A stretch of DNA of 64,000 bases. Source: Streptomyces sp. CCM_MD2014. Its GTDB lineage: Bacteria; Actinomycetota; Actinomycetes; Streptomycetales; Streptomycetaceae. This document shows, one piece after another, positions 41,585 to 50,548 of this stretch. The translations under genes were made by a program, and so were the position numbers. The number at the start of each line of letters is the position of its first letter. The stretch's first letter is position 1. Under the pieces are notes generated by a model, which saw nothing but the letters and a program-made list of their open reading frames with translations, was not told where the DNA came from and did not search any database. The stretch is from assembly GCF_000772045.1 (NCBI RefSeq), contig NZ_CP009754.1, positions 7,874,001 to 7,938,000 on the forward strand, given 5' to 3'.

Positions 41585-41686
41585 ATGACGCCGACCCGTA
41601 CGAGAGGACCCGCCATGCGCCCCAGCACGGTCGCCCACGGCAGACACCGGCCGGACCAACCGCTCGCGGACCGGGGCGCGCGATGA
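41585..41686 (+). CDS. 33-codon ORF coupled to crtI
   Basis: ATG 41585 with a GGGGAAG site just upstream opens a 33-residue, Arg/Pro-rich frame ([20 protein letters not shown]...) whose TGA overlaps the crtI ATG (ATGA). A second ATG at 41615 is in frame. In S. griseus crtE, the GGPP synthase gene, stands directly before crtI and is absent here. The ORF may be a leader peptide or the scar of a crtE deletion; its sequence matches nothing I recognise. Confidence 0.4.
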   Translation: MTPTRTRGPAMRPSTVAHGRHRPDQPLADRGAR

Positions 41687-43200
41687 CGCGGACCGTGGCC
41701 GGGCGCACCGACCACGTCGTGGTCGTCGGGGCCGGCCTGGCCGGGCTGTCCGCCGCCCTGCACCTGCTGGGCGCGGGACGCCGGGTGACGGTCGTGGAAC
41801 GCGACCCGCTGCCCGGCGGCCGGGCCGGACGGCGCGCGCTCGGCGGCTACCACCTCGACACCGGCCCGACCGTGCTCACCATGCCGGACCTGGCCGACGA
41901 GGCCTTCGCGGCCGTCGGCGAGCGGCTGCGCGACCGCGTCGAACTCCTGCCCCTGCACCCCGCCTACCGCGCCTGCTTCGCCGACGGCACCACCCTGGAC
42001 GTGCACACCGACGCCGACGCGATGGAGGCGGAGGTCGAACGGTTCGCCGGGGCCCGCGAGGCGGCCGGGTACCGGCGGCTGCGCGACTGGCTCGGGCGGC
42101 TGTACGCCGTGCAGATGCGCCGGTTCATCGACGCCAACTTCGACTCGCCGCTCGGCCTGCTCACCCCCGACCTGGCCCGGCTCGCCGTCCTCGGCGGCTT
42201 CGGCCGCCTCGACACCCGCATCGGACGCTTCCTGACGGACGAACGGCTCCAGCGGGTCTTCTCCTTCCAGGCCCTGTACGCCGGTGTCGCACCCTCCCGG
42301 GCGCTGGCCGCCTACGCCGTCATCGCCTACATGGACACCGTCGCCGGCGTCTACTTCCCGCGCGGCGGCCTGCACGCCCTGCCCCGCGCCATGGCCGCGG
42401 CCGCCGCCGACGCCGGGGCCGACCTGCGTCTGGGACGGAACGTCACCCGTCTGGAGCGGTCCGGCTCCCGCGTCACCGCCGTCGTCACCGACCACGAGCG
42501 CATCCCGTGCGACGCCGTCGTCCTCACCCCCGACCTGCCCGTCGTGCACCGGCTTCTCGGCCGCCGCCCGCGCCGTCCCGTCGCCCTGCGGCACGCGCCC
42601 TCCGCCGTCGTCCTGCACGCCGGCACCACCCGCACCTGGCCGCACCTGGCCCACCACACGCTCTCCTTCGGCGCCGCGTGGCGACGGACCTTCGACGAAC
42701 TCACCCGGACCGGCACCCTCATGACCGACCCCTCCCTGCTCATCACCCGGCCCACCGCCCACGACCCCTCCCTCGCCCCCGAGGGCCGCCATCTCCACTA
42801 CGTCCTCGCGCCCTGCCCCAACACCGACATCGGCCCCGGCGCCCGCGCCTGGAGGGACCTCGCGCCCCGCTACCGCGACCGGCTGCTCGCCACCCTGGAA
42901 CGCCGGGGACTGACCGGCATCGCCGCCGCCGTGGAGGAGGAGTGCCTCGTGACACCCGCCGACTGGACCGCGCAGGGGCATGCCGCCGGCACCCCGTTCT
43001 CGGTCGCCCACACCTTCGCCCAGACCGGGCCGTTCCGCCCCCGCAACCTGGTGCGCGGCACCGACAACGCGGTCCTGGCGGGCTGCGGGACCACCCCGGG
43101 CGTCGGCGTACCGACCGTTCTGATCTCCGGCAAGCTGGCCGCCGCCCGCATCACCGGCGCCCCCGCCCGCACCGGGGCGGCGAGGGGCGGGCGGCGATGA
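41683..43200 (+). CDS. crtI: Phytoene desaturase CrtI
   Basis: A 505-residue FAD-dependent desaturase that makes lycopene from phytoene. The N-terminus [29 protein letters not shown] binds [64 protein letters not shown] and the C-terminal [37 protein letters not shown] are signature parts of CrtI. ATG 41683 overlaps the small ORF before it, and its TGA overlaps the crtB start. The operon is crtI-crtB-Rieske. Confidence 0.94.
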   Translation: MTRTVAGRTDHVVVVGAGLAGLSAALHLLGAGRRVTVVERDPLPGGRAGRRALGGYHLDTGPTVLTMPDLADEAFAAVGERLRDRVELLPLHPAYRACFADGTTLDVHTDADAMEAEVERFAGAREAAGYRRLRDWLGRLYAVQMRRFIDANFDSPLGLLTPDLARLAVLGGFGRLDTRIGRFLTDERLQRVFSFQALYAGVAPSRALAAYAVIAYMDTVAGVYFPRGGLHALPRAMAAAAADAGADLRLGRNVTRLERSGSRVTAVVTDHERIPCDAVVLTPDLPVVHRLLGRRPRRPVALRHAPSAVVLHAGTTRTWPHLAHHTLSFGAAWRRTFDELTRTGTLMTDPSLLITRPTAHDPSLAPEGRHLHYVLAPCPNTDIGPGARAWRDLAPRYRDRLLATLERRGLTGIAAAVEEECLVTPADWTAQGHAAGTPFSVAHTFAQTGPFRPRNLVRGTDNAVLAGCGTTPGVGVPTVLISGKLAAARITGAPARTGAARGGRR

Positions 43201-44198
43201 CCGGGCGCGAACTCGACGCCGCCGGCATCACCGACCCGAAACTGCGGGCCGCCTACACCCGGTGCCGGCTCCTCAACGCCCGCCACGGCCGCACCTACTT
43301 CCTGGCCACCCGCCTCCTGCCCGCCGACCGCAGGCCCGCCGTGCACGCCCTGTACGGGTTCGCCCGCTGGGCCGACGACATCGTCGACGACACACGGACC
43401 GACGCCACGCCCGCGGAGCGCGCGGCCGCCCTCGACCGCCTCGACCGACTGCTGCGGCGGGCGCTCACCGGCGGCCCGCCGGCCGACGAGCCCGTGGTGC
43501 TCGCCCTGGCCGACACCGCCGCCCGGTACGCCATCGAACCGGCGCACTTCACCGACTTCATGGCCTCGATGCGCGCCGACCTCACGGTCACCGACTACGC
43601 CACCTACGCCGACCTGTGCGCCTACATGCACGGCTCGGCCGCCGTCATCGGCCTCCAGATGCTCCCCGTCCTCGGCACCGTGACCGGCAGCGCCCCGGCC
43701 GCCCCGCACGCCGCCGCACTGGGCGTCGCCTTCCAGCTGACCAACTTCCTGCGGGACGTCGGCGAGGACCTGGACCGCGGCCGGATCTACCTTCCCGCCG
43801 ACCTGCTCGCCGCGCACGGCGTCCATCGGGACCTGCTGCTCTGGAGCAGGCGCACCGGCCGCCACGACCGGCGCATCACCGCCGCGCTGCGGGCCGCCGA
43901 GGACCTCACCCGGGGCGTCTACCGCGAGGCCGGGCCCGGCCTCGCCCTGCTCGACCCCGTCGCCCGGCCCTGCATCCGCACCGCGTACCTGCTCTACCGC
44001 GGCATCCTCGACACCATCGCGGACGGCGGGTACGCGGTACTGCACCGGCGTGCGGTGGTGCCGCGCCGGCGGCGCGCGGCCGTCGCGGCGGACGGGCTCG
44101 CCCGCGTGCTCGCCGCCCGGCTCCGCGCCCGCCGCTCCACCCCGCCGACGCCGGTGCCGTACGGCGGCGACGCCCTGCCCGCGAAGGAGCCCGGATGA
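43197..44198 (+). CDS. crtB: Phytoene synthase CrtB
   Basis: A 333-residue squalene/phytoene synthase that joins two GGPP molecules. Both Asp-rich substrate motifs are present: [15 protein letters not shown] (DxxxD type) and [16 protein letters not shown]. Other family marks are [15 protein letters not shown] and YCHGSA-like [17 protein letters not shown] 43197 overlaps crtI by 4 nt and the stop overlaps the Rieske gene. It needs GGPP, but no GGPP synthase gene is in the window. Confidence 0.94.
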   Translation: MTGRELDAAGITDPKLRAAYTRCRLLNARHGRTYFLATRLLPADRRPAVHALYGFARWADDIVDDTRTDATPAERAAALDRLDRLLRRALTGGPPADEPVVLALADTAARYAIEPAHFTDFMASMRADLTVTDYATYADLCAYMHGSAAVIGLQMLPVLGTVTGSAPAAPHAAALGVAFQLTNFLRDVGEDLDRGRIYLPADLLAAHGVHRDLLLWSRRTGRHDRRITAALRAAEDLTRGVYREAGPGLALLDPVARPCIRTAYLLYRGILDTIADGGYAVLHRRAVVPRRRRAAVAADGLARVLAARLRARRSTPPTPVPYGGDALPAKEPG

Positions 44199-45217
44199 GC
44201 ACGGACCACCGCCCCCGCCGAGGACGCCTGCCCCTGCGGCTGCGGCGCCGCGCGGTCCCCTGGGAGCGGCAGCGCCCGACGTGGCGCGAGGCCCGCCCCG
44301 CCGTCATCGCCGCGGCCCTCAAACGGGCCGGGGCCCGTCCCTCCGGCAACTGGTACGTACTCGGCGCGACCACGGACGTGCGTCCCACGCGTCCGCTCTC
44401 CGGCGCCGTCGCCGGTGTCGAGGCCGTCGTCTGGCGGGACGCGCGAGGGCGTCTCGTGGGCGGCCCCGGAGCCTGTCCCCACCTCGGTGCCCCGCTGGCC
44501 GACAGCCCGGTGCGGTGCGGCACGCTCGTGTGCCACTGGCACGGACTCGCCCTGGACGGGGCCCCGTTCGCCGGCTGGGAGCCGCTGCCCGTGCACGACG
44601 ACGGCGTACTGGTGTGGGTGCGGCTGGACAGCGTGGGGGAGGAGCCGCCCACCCCGGCGCCCCTCGTCCCCGCCCGGCCGCCCCGGGCGACGGCCCTGAC
44701 GTCCGTGTGGCGCGGGGTGGGGACCTGCGAGCCCGAGGACGTCGTCGCCAACCGGCTCGACCCCTGGCACGGCGCCTGGTTCCACCCGTACTCCTTCGTG
44801 GACCTCACCGTCGTCGAGGCACCCGGGGAGAGCACGCCCCCCGACGGGGACGGCGACCGCTTCGTCGTGGACGTGTCCTTCCGGGTGACCGGCCGTCTCG
44901 TCGTCCCCGTACGGGCCGAGTTCACCGCGCCCGGACCCCGCACCGTCGTCATGCGCATCACCGAGGGCGAGGGAGCGGGATCCGTCGTGGAGAGCCACGC
45001 GACGCCGCTGGGTCCGGACCCGAACGGCCGGCCGCGCACCGCGGTCGTCGAGGCGGTGCTCGCCACCTCGGACCGGCCCGGATTCCCCGTGGCCCGCCGC
45101 CTGGCACCGGCGCTGCGGCCGCTGATGCGGGCCACCGCGGGCCGCCTGTGGCGCGACGACCTCGCCTACGCCGAACGCCGCGCACAGCTGCGCGCCCGCG
45201 GCCTCTTCCCCGGCTGA
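44195..45217 (+). CDS. Rieske [2Fe-2S] protein, DUF5914 type, in the carotenoid operon
   Basis: A 340-residue protein with an N-terminal Rieske domain: [10 protein letters not shown] and [10 protein letters not shown] give the CxH and CxxH ligands of a [2Fe-2S] cluster near residues 90-120. The C-terminal half (about 165-340) carries [22 protein letters not shown], which has His residues that might bind iron, as in Rieske non-haem oxygenases. This matches the DUF5914 family found beside Streptomyces carotenoid genes. ATG 44195 overlaps crtB by 4 nt, so it is made with the pathway. It may hydroxylate or otherwise modify a carotenoid; the reaction is unproven. Confidence 0.85.
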   Translation: MSTDHRPRRGRLPLRLRRRAVPWERQRPTWREARPAVIAAALKRAGARPSGNWYVLGATTDVRPTRPLSGAVAGVEAVVWRDARGRLVGGPGACPHLGAPLADSPVRCGTLVCHWHGLALDGAPFAGWEPLPVHDDGVLVWVRLDSVGEEPPTPAPLVPARPPRATALTSVWRGVGTCEPEDVVANRLDPWHGAWFHPYSFVDLTVVEAPGESTPPDGDGDRFVVDVSFRVTGRLVVPVRAEFTAPGPRTVVMRITEGEGAGSVVESHATPLGPDPNGRPRTAVVEAVLATSDRPGFPVARRLAPALRPLMRATAGRLWRDDLAYAERRAQLRARGLFPG

Positions 45218-45233
45218 ACGGAGCGGCACCGCG

Positions 45234-45731
45234 ATGCAGACCTTCCTTCCCCACCCCGGCTTCCGCGACTCGGCCCTGACCCTGGACCGGCGCCGCCTCG
45301 GCAAACAGCGCGTGGAGGCGCTCCAGGTGCTGCGCGGACTCACCGTCCCCGGCTACGGCTGGCGCCGGCACCCCGCGGTGCGGATGTGGACGGGCTACGA
45401 GGAGGCGCTCGTCCGCTACGGCCTCGACGTCTGCCGGGTCTGGCGCGAACAGGGCCACCAGGACAGCTGCGCCGCCTCACTCGTCGCGGGGCTCGCCGAG
45501 TGCCGTCCGGGCGAGCCGGTGCGGGACCAGCGGGAGCTGGCCGAGGCCGGGGAACTGCCGCCCTGGCTCGGCGACGAGGCCTTCCACCGCAGCCACCGCT
45601 CGGCGCTGGTGCGCAAGGAGCCCGCCGTGTACGCCGAGCTGTTCCCGGGGGTCCCGGACGACCTGCCCTACGTGTGGCCGCGCTCGGACCGGGAGCGGGA
45701 GCCGGACGGCCCGGGAAACGGCGACCGGTGA
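45234..45731 (+). CDS. MSMEG_6728/pyrimidine-dimer DNA glycosylase family protein
   Basis: A 165-residue protein. MQTFLPHPGFRDSALTLDRRRLGKQRVEALQVLRGL and RHPAVRMWTGYEEALVRYGLDVCRVWREQGH are hallmarks of the MSMEG_6728/Pyr_excise family, related to T4 endonuclease V, which nicks DNA at UV-made pyrimidine dimers. The C-terminal FHRSHRSALVRKEPAVYAELFPGVPDDLPYVWP is also conserved. It starts 16 nt after the Rieske gene and probably belongs to the crtI operon, pairing light-protective pigment with UV repair. Confidence 0.83.
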   Translation: MQTFLPHPGFRDSALTLDRRRLGKQRVEALQVLRGLTVPGYGWRRHPAVRMWTGYEEALVRYGLDVCRVWREQGHQDSCAASLVAGLAECRPGEPVRDQRELAEAGELPPWLGDEAFHRSHRSALVRKEPAVYAELFPGVPDDLPYVWPRSDREREPDGPGNGDR

Positions 45732-45827
45732 CGGCCGCCGTACCGGTGAGTGGTCGGCGAGTGGTCCCCGACGACGCCCTCGAAGTGGACCCCGTAAGGG
45801 ACCGCCGCGTTTCCTAGCGTCGTCGGC

Positions 45828-46766
45828 ATGAACGCCACCACCACGCGCGGGGCCCTGCTCGCCGCGCTCGCCTGTGTCCTCGTCGGAGGGTCCTTCACCG
45901 CCAACAGCCTGCTCGGCGACTACCCGTACGCGGGCGGGCAGTTCCTGCGCTACGGCCTGGCCTTCCTGCTGCTCCTTCCGCTGGCCGGCCCCGGCGCCAC
46001 GGCCCGGCTGCGCGCGCTCGGCGCCGGCCGGTGGGTGCGCCTCGCGCTGCTCGCGGCCGTGGGCATGGTCGGCTTCAACCTGGCCGTCCTCGCCGCGGAA
46101 CGCACGGCGGAACCCGCGGTACCCGGCGTCTTCGTGGGCTGCGCGCCCGTGGTCGTCGCCGTCGTCGTTCCCCTCCTGGAGGGGCGCGGACCGCAACGGG
46201 TCGTCCTGTACGGGGCGTCGTTCGTGGCCCTCGGCGCCTTCACGGTGCAGGGCTGGGGGCGCACCGACGGCGCGGGCATCGCCTTCTCGGTGTGCGCGCT
46301 GGCCGGGGAGGTCGGGTTCGCCGTGCTCGCCGTGCCCGTACTGCGGCCCCTGGGACCGCGGCTGCTGTCCGCCGTGGTGTGCGGCGTCGCGGCGGCCGAG
46401 TCGGCGGTCGTCGGCGTCCTGGCCGACGGGGCCGGGTGGCTGCGCCGGCCGGACGCGGTGGAGGCGGGCGCGCTGCTGTGGCAGGCGGTGGTGGTCACCG
46501 TCGTCGGGTTCGTGTGCTGGTACATGGGCATGCAGCGGATCGGCGCCGAGCGCGCCACTCTGTTCTCCGGGCTGATCCCGGTCGCGGCCGCCTGCACGGC
46601 CCCGCTCGTCGGCACGGGCTCCTACGGCGCGGCGCAGGCCGTGGGCAGCGCCCTGGTCTTCGCCGGGGTCGCCGTCGGGTCGGGAGCGGTGCGGCCGCCT
46701 GCGCGCGGGCGGCGAGCCGGGGCCGGGCGTCAGGAGGCCTTCGAGCGGTCCTTGGAGAAGCTGTAG
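45828..46766 (+). CDS. EamA/DMT-family transporter
   Basis: A 312-residue membrane protein with ten hydrophobic segments in two EamA repeats (about 1-140 and 145-290). ALACVLVGGSFTANSLLGDYPYAGGQFLRYGLAFLLLLPLAG and WYMGMQRIGAERATLFSGLIPVAAACTAPLVG are typical. It probably exports amino acids or metabolites. ATG 45828 lies 7 nt after TAGCGT, so the transcript is likely leaderless. Its 3' end overlaps the convergent MHS transporter gene by 37 nt. Confidence 0.88.
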   Translation: MNATTTRGALLAALACVLVGGSFTANSLLGDYPYAGGQFLRYGLAFLLLLPLAGPGATARLRALGAGRWVRLALLAAVGMVGFNLAVLAAERTAEPAVPGVFVGCAPVVVAVVVPLLEGRGPQRVVLYGASFVALGAFTVQGWGRTDGAGIAFSVCALAGEVGFAVLAVPVLRPLGPRLLSAVVCGVAAAESAVVGVLADGAGWLRRPDAVEAGALLWQAVVVTVVGFVCWYMGMQRIGAERATLFSGLIPVAAACTAPLVGTGSYGAAQAVGSALVFAGVAVGSGAVRPPARGRRAGAGRQEAFERSLEKL

Positions 46767-48268
46767 AGGTCCCTCGAGGTCGTGATGAGCTCCCGCTGCT
46801 CCTGCCGGGAGCCGACCATGGGCTGCGAGCCGTGCAGCGGCACCTGGGCGCTCTCCGGCAGGAACCTCACGGTGACCAGCCCGATGGCGCCGGCGACCAT
46901 CAGGTAGTAGGCGGGCATCAGGTCGTCGCCGGTGATGCTCACCAGCGCCTCGGTGACCAGCGGCGTGGTGCCGCCGAAGGCCGCGACGGCGAAGTTGAAG
47001 CCGATGGCCATCGCGGCGTAGCGCACGGCGGTCGGGAACAGCGCGGGCAGGGTGGCCGCGCTGGGTGCGGCGAAGCAGGCCAGCAGGGTGGACAGCAGGA
47101 GCACCCCGAGGACCGGCGCCCAGACGCCGTCCGACTTGAGCAGCAGGAACGCCGGGACGGCGAGAACGATCATCGCCGCCGCGCCGACGGCGTACAGCGG
47201 GCGGCGGCCGACATGGTCGCTGAGCCGGCCGAGAAAGGTGATCAGCAGCACGATCCAGACCATGCCGATCAGCACCAGCACGTCCGCGAAGCCGCTGGAA
47301 CGGTCCAGGGTCTCCGTCTGGTACGTCGGCAGATAGCCGGTGACCATGTAGTTGGTGACGTTGTAGAGCAGTACCAGGCCCATGCAGATCAGCAGCGGCC
47401 GCCAGTGCTCGCGCACGATCGTCTTGAACTCGCTGCCCGCCGACTCCTGCGCGAGGCCCTTCTCGTGCTCGTCGAGCTGCTGCTGGAAGGCGGGGGATTC
47501 CTCCAGTTTGAGCCGCATGTACAGGCCGATGACGCCGAGCGGGCCCGCGATCAGGAACGGCAGCCGCCAGCCCCAGTGCAGCATCTGATCGTCGGTCAGC
47601 GTCAGGTTCAGCACGGTGACCAGCGCCGAGCCCAGCGCGTAGCCGGCGAAGGTGCCGAAGTCGAGCCAGCTGGAGAGGAAGCCGCGCCGCCGGTCGGGTG
47701 AGTACTCGGCGACGAAGGTGGTGGCGCCGCCGTACTCGCCGCCGGTGGAGAAGCCCTGGACCATCCGGGCGAGCAGCAGCAGGATCGGGGCGGCGATGCC
47801 GATGGTGGCGTAACTGGGGATGAGGCCGATGGAGAAGGTGCCCAGCGCCATCATGATCATGGTGGTGGCGAGCACCTTCTGCCGTCCGACGCGGTCCCCG
47901 AGCGGGCCGAAGACCAGGCCGCCGAGCGGGCGTACGACGAAGGCCGCGGCGAAGGTGGCGAAGGAGGAGATCACCTGGGCGGCGGGGGAGGCCCCGGGGA
48001 AGAACACCTTGCCGATGGTGGCCGCCAGATAGCTGTAGACGCCGAAGTCGAACCACTCCATGCAGTTTCCGAGCGCCGAGGCCCCGACCGCGCGCTTGAG
48101 CAGCGGCGCCTCGACGACCTGGACGTCGTCCTCGCGAAAGGCCCGTTTGGTGCGGCGGAGCCGGCGGGCCAGTTCCTCGCGCACCTGCCGCGGCAGTCGC
48201 GCGACCGTACTCGGTATCTTCGCCCCGCCCCGGGGACCGGACCCGTCGTCGGACTTCGCGTCGACCAC
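46730..48268 (-). CDS. MHS-family MFS symporter (ProP-like)
   Basis: A 512-residue transporter of the metabolite:H+ symporter group, which includes ProP (proline/glycine betaine). GNCMEWFDFGVYSYLAATIGKVFFPG, RPLGGLVFGPLGDRVGRQKVL and ARMVQGFSTGGEYGGATTFVAEYSPDRRRGF are diagnostic. A charged N-terminal tail of about 60 residues precedes helix 1. I chose GTG 48268 because CAGGAAGG lies 8 nt upstream. The substrate may be an osmolyte or a carboxylic acid. Confidence 0.88.
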   Translation of the reverse strand: MVDAKSDDGSGPRGGAKIPSTVARLPRQVREELARRLRRTKRAFREDDVQVVEAPLLKRAVGASALGNCMEWFDFGVYSYLAATIGKVFFPGASPAAQVISSFATFAAAFVVRPLGGLVFGPLGDRVGRQKVLATTMIMMALGTFSIGLIPSYATIGIAAPILLLLARMVQGFSTGGEYGGATTFVAEYSPDRRRGFLSSWLDFGTFAGYALGSALVTVLNLTLTDDQMLHWGWRLPFLIAGPLGVIGLYMRLKLEESPAFQQQLDEHEKGLAQESAGSEFKTIVREHWRPLLICMGLVLLYNVTNYMVTGYLPTYQTETLDRSSGFADVLVLIGMVWIVLLITFLGRLSDHVGRRPLYAVGAAAMIVLAVPAFLLLKSDGVWAPVLGVLLLSTLLACFAAPSAATLPALFPTAVRYAAMAIGFNFAVAAFGGTTPLVTEALVSITGDDLMPAYYLMVAGAIGLVTVRFLPESAQVPLHGSQPMVGSRQEQRELITTSRDLYSFSKDRSKAS

Positions 48269-48352
48269 GCCGCTGCCTTCCTGTCGCTCCGCCACAGTTC
48301 GCCTGAGCGAATTCTGTGCCGCAACCGGGGAGGGGCGCATGCCGGAGCCGCT

Positions 48353-48379
48353 GCCCGGGGTGGCGCGGACGCCCCGGGC
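48353..48379 (-). terminator. GC stem-loop downstream of the lipase gene
   Basis: GCCCGGGG (48353-48360) pairs with CCCCGGGC (48372-48379) around an 11-nt loop, 19 nt beyond the lipase stop and before the MHS transporter gene. Confidence 0.4.
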
Positions 48380-48397
48380 CGCGGCGGTGCGTACGGC

Positions 48398-49735
48398 TCA
48401 GGGCTGCACCGGCATGCTCCAGCAGTTGGAGCCGGCCGGCTCGCCGGAGAGGCGGTCGGTGAGCCAGGAGACGGCGTTGCCCTGATCGGCGAGCAACGGG
48501 GCGAAGTGGTTGAGCAGGCCGCTGCCCACGCCCGGCAGGACCACGGGTACGTAGGTGACCTTCGCGCCCTTGTCGCACCACTCGACGGCCAGCCGGCGGG
48601 CCTGGGCGTGGGGGACCAGGTCGTCGCCGGTGCCCGTGGCCACGCGCACGGGGCTGCCGGGCTTCAGCGAGCCGATGCGCTGCTCGGCCAGGAACGTCTG
48701 GAGCGCGGGCTCGGCCCGGATGATGTCGCCGAGGGACTGCCCGGTCTTCGTCCAGGCCGTGCTGCTCCGGCCGCCGTATCCGAAGAGCGCGTCGCCGACG
48801 CACATGGTTGACAGGTCCCTCAGCGCCTCCTCGCCCGCCTCGTTGACGTACCGGTCGGCGAGGGGCCGCAGGGCCGGCTCGGTCTGCAGGAAGCCGTTCA
48901 GCGACCAGCCCAGCGCGCCCGCCAGGTCGCCGCCGTCGATCGCCTCCGTCACCTCCGTCAGATCGGCGGGCGGGGCACCGGCGTAGGTGCCGGCCAGCCG
49001 GACGTCCGGGGCGTAGGACGGCTGGAGTTCGGCCGCGGCCGCCGTGGCTCCGCCGCCCTGGCTGTACCCGAACAGACCCACGCGGGATTCGGAGGTGACG
49101 GACGCCTGGTCGAGGGAGCGCGCGGCGCGTACGGCGTCCAGCACGGCGTGGGCCCCGTCGACGCGGTTGACGTAGGTGTACAGCCGGTCGGTGGTGCCGA
49201 GGCCCACGTAGTCGGTGACGACGACGGCGACGCCGCGCAGCAGGAGGCGGTACACCGACAGGTCCTCGTAACCGACGGAGACGGTCTGCCCGTTGAACCG
49301 CAACGGGTGCTCCAGGGCCATCGAGGCGGCGCACTGGTCGCCCTGGCCCATGGTGCCGGGTGCGACGGCCACCAGCGGGCGCGGTCCGCCGCCGCGCCAC
49401 TTCGCGGCCGGTTCGACGTAGGCGCCGGTCACGGCGACGGCTTCGCCGTTCGCGTCGGTGGACTTGTACATCAGCCGCGTCGCCCGTCCCGGAAGGGGGC
49501 CGTCGATGCCGGGCAGGCTCAGCGCCAGGGGCAGCGGCTCGGTGCGGATCAGGGTGCCGTCGGCGCCGGGGAGCTCGGACGGCGGGGTGTAGAAGGCGGG
49601 TATCTCGACGCCGCGCGACGTCGTGGCCGACGGGCCGGTGGCCGCGCCGTCGGCCGCGGCGGCCGGGACGGCCTGCGCACCGAGGGCGAGCGCGGCGGTG
49701 ATCGCCGCGGCGAGCATGCGTGGACGTGGGGGCAT
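48398..49735 (-). CDS. Secreted lipase (LIP family)
   Basis: A 445-residue secreted alpha/beta hydrolase. The signal peptide is MPPRPRMLAAAITAALALGAQAVPAAAADG. The nucleophile elbow is GLFGYSQGGGAT (Ser). Asp in TGTGDDLVPHAQARRL and His in GLLNHFAPLL complete a likely triad. The pattern SVYRLLLRGVAVVVTDYVGLGTTDRLYTYVNRVDGAHAVLDAVRAA is that of secretory lipases such as those of Candida and actinomycetes. Upstream lie two TTAC-N6-GTAA elements, so transcription is probably regulated. Confidence 0.88.
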   Translation of the reverse strand: MPPRPRMLAAAITAALALGAQAVPAAAADGAATGPSATTSRGVEIPAFYTPPSELPGADGTLIRTEPLPLALSLPGIDGPLPGRATRLMYKSTDANGEAVAVTGAYVEPAAKWRGGGPRPLVAVAPGTMGQGDQCAASMALEHPLRFNGQTVSVGYEDLSVYRLLLRGVAVVVTDYVGLGTTDRLYTYVNRVDGAHAVLDAVRAARSLDQASVTSESRVGLFGYSQGGGATAAAAELQPSYAPDVRLAGTYAGAPPADLTEVTEAIDGGDLAGALGWSLNGFLQTEPALRPLADRYVNEAGEEALRDLSTMCVGDALFGYGGRSSTAWTKTGQSLGDIIRAEPALQTFLAEQRIGSLKPGSPVRVATGTGDDLVPHAQARRLAVEWCDKGAKVTYVPVVLPGVGSGLLNHFAPLLADQGNAVSWLTDRLSGEPAGSNCWSMPVQP

Positions 49736-49816
49736 GGCGAACCTCCTGGGGAAGGGCCGGATCCGGTCGTCCGCGGTCCCGTGGGGTCAGGGCCGTGGCC
49801 GCGCTGCTCCTGTGGG

Positions 49817-49881
49817 GTTACGGGACCGTAACCGGGCAGGGGTTACCAGGGGTAGCACCCGGCTCATTACGGTTCAGTAAC
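49817..49881. promoter_or_regulatory. Two TTAC-N6-GTAA elements upstream of the lipase
   Basis: TTACGGGACCGTAA (49818-49831), inside the exact palindrome GTTACGG-GA-CCGTAAC (49817-49832), and TTACGGTTCAGTAA (49867-49880) lie 49 nt apart in the 158-nt gap between the lipase start and the downstream end of the exonuclease gene. The window is otherwise GC-rich, so these AT-containing dyads stand out as operator candidates. Confidence 0.55.
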
Positions 49882-49893
49882 TTGACGCCGCGT

Positions 49894-50490
49894 CTAACAA
49901 GAGCCGGGCCAGGCGCCCAGGCCGGCCAGGTGCAGCACCAGCGCCGCGATGTTCCAGGCGTCGTCCACGCCCCGGTGGTGCCGTCCCTCGAGCGGCAGCC
50001 CGGCGATCTCCAGCGCCCGCGCCATGCCGGGACGCCTGCGCAGCCCGTGGGCCTCGGTGAAGACCGCCTTGGCGTTGGTGTGCGCGCGCTCGGCCGGGTG
50101 GCCGAAGGGGCAGGCGATCCCGTCCGCCGCGCACTGGCGTACCAACTGCTTGCGGTCGTAGTCTCCCCAGCTCGCCCAGGGCCGCACGCCCGCGCCGTGT
50201 TCCCGCACCAGCGTGTCGCAGGCCTGGGCGAGAGTGACGCCCCGGTCGGCCTCCCCCTGGGTGATACCGGTCAGCTCCGTGCAGAACGCGCCGACCCGGG
50301 AGCGGGCGGGCCGCACCAGGATCCGGTGCCGGGCCACCCGTTCCCGGGCTCCGAGGTCCACCACGGCGAGACCGATCTCGATGATCTCGCTCACCGCGCC
50401 GGGCGGCGGCTGCCCCTCCCAGCAGGTGGCCTCGAGATCGATGACGTTCAGCAGGCCTGCGTGGCCCCCGTGCGCGCCGCGTCGGTCCAT
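49894..50490 (-). CDS. DEDDh 3'-5' exonuclease (ERI-1/KapD-like)
   Basis: A 198-residue exonuclease. The DEDDh residues are in NVIDLEATCWEG (DxE), SWGDYDRKQL (Asp) and GRHHRGVDDAWNIAALV (His and Asp). The ISQGVTxA-like region reads LTGITQGEADRGVTLAQACDTL. It probably trims RNA or DNA 3' ends. ATG 50490 (MDRRGAHG) lies 6 nt after TACGGT, a leaderless arrangement. The earlier in-frame ATG would precede that element. Confidence 0.85.
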   Translation of the reverse strand: MDRRGAHGGHAGLLNVIDLEATCWEGQPPPGAVSEIIEIGLAVVDLGARERVARHRILVRPARSRVGAFCTELTGITQGEADRGVTLAQACDTLVREHGAGVRPWASWGDYDRKQLVRQCAADGIACPFGHPAERAHTNAKAVFTEAHGLRRRPGMARALEIAGLPLEGRHHRGVDDAWNIAALVLHLAGLGAWPGSC

Positions 50491-50548
50491 GGCGGCACCG
50501 TACGGGGGCACGGATCCGGGGGCACCCGGTTTTCCGCCCGCGGATCCC

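Noticed and set aside
45477-49400. Very long open frame (about 1300 codons) on the minus strand
   Set aside because: It is the antisense or off-frame shadow of the EamA, MHS and lipase genes. Its translation is Arg/Pro/Gly-rich with no domain motif.
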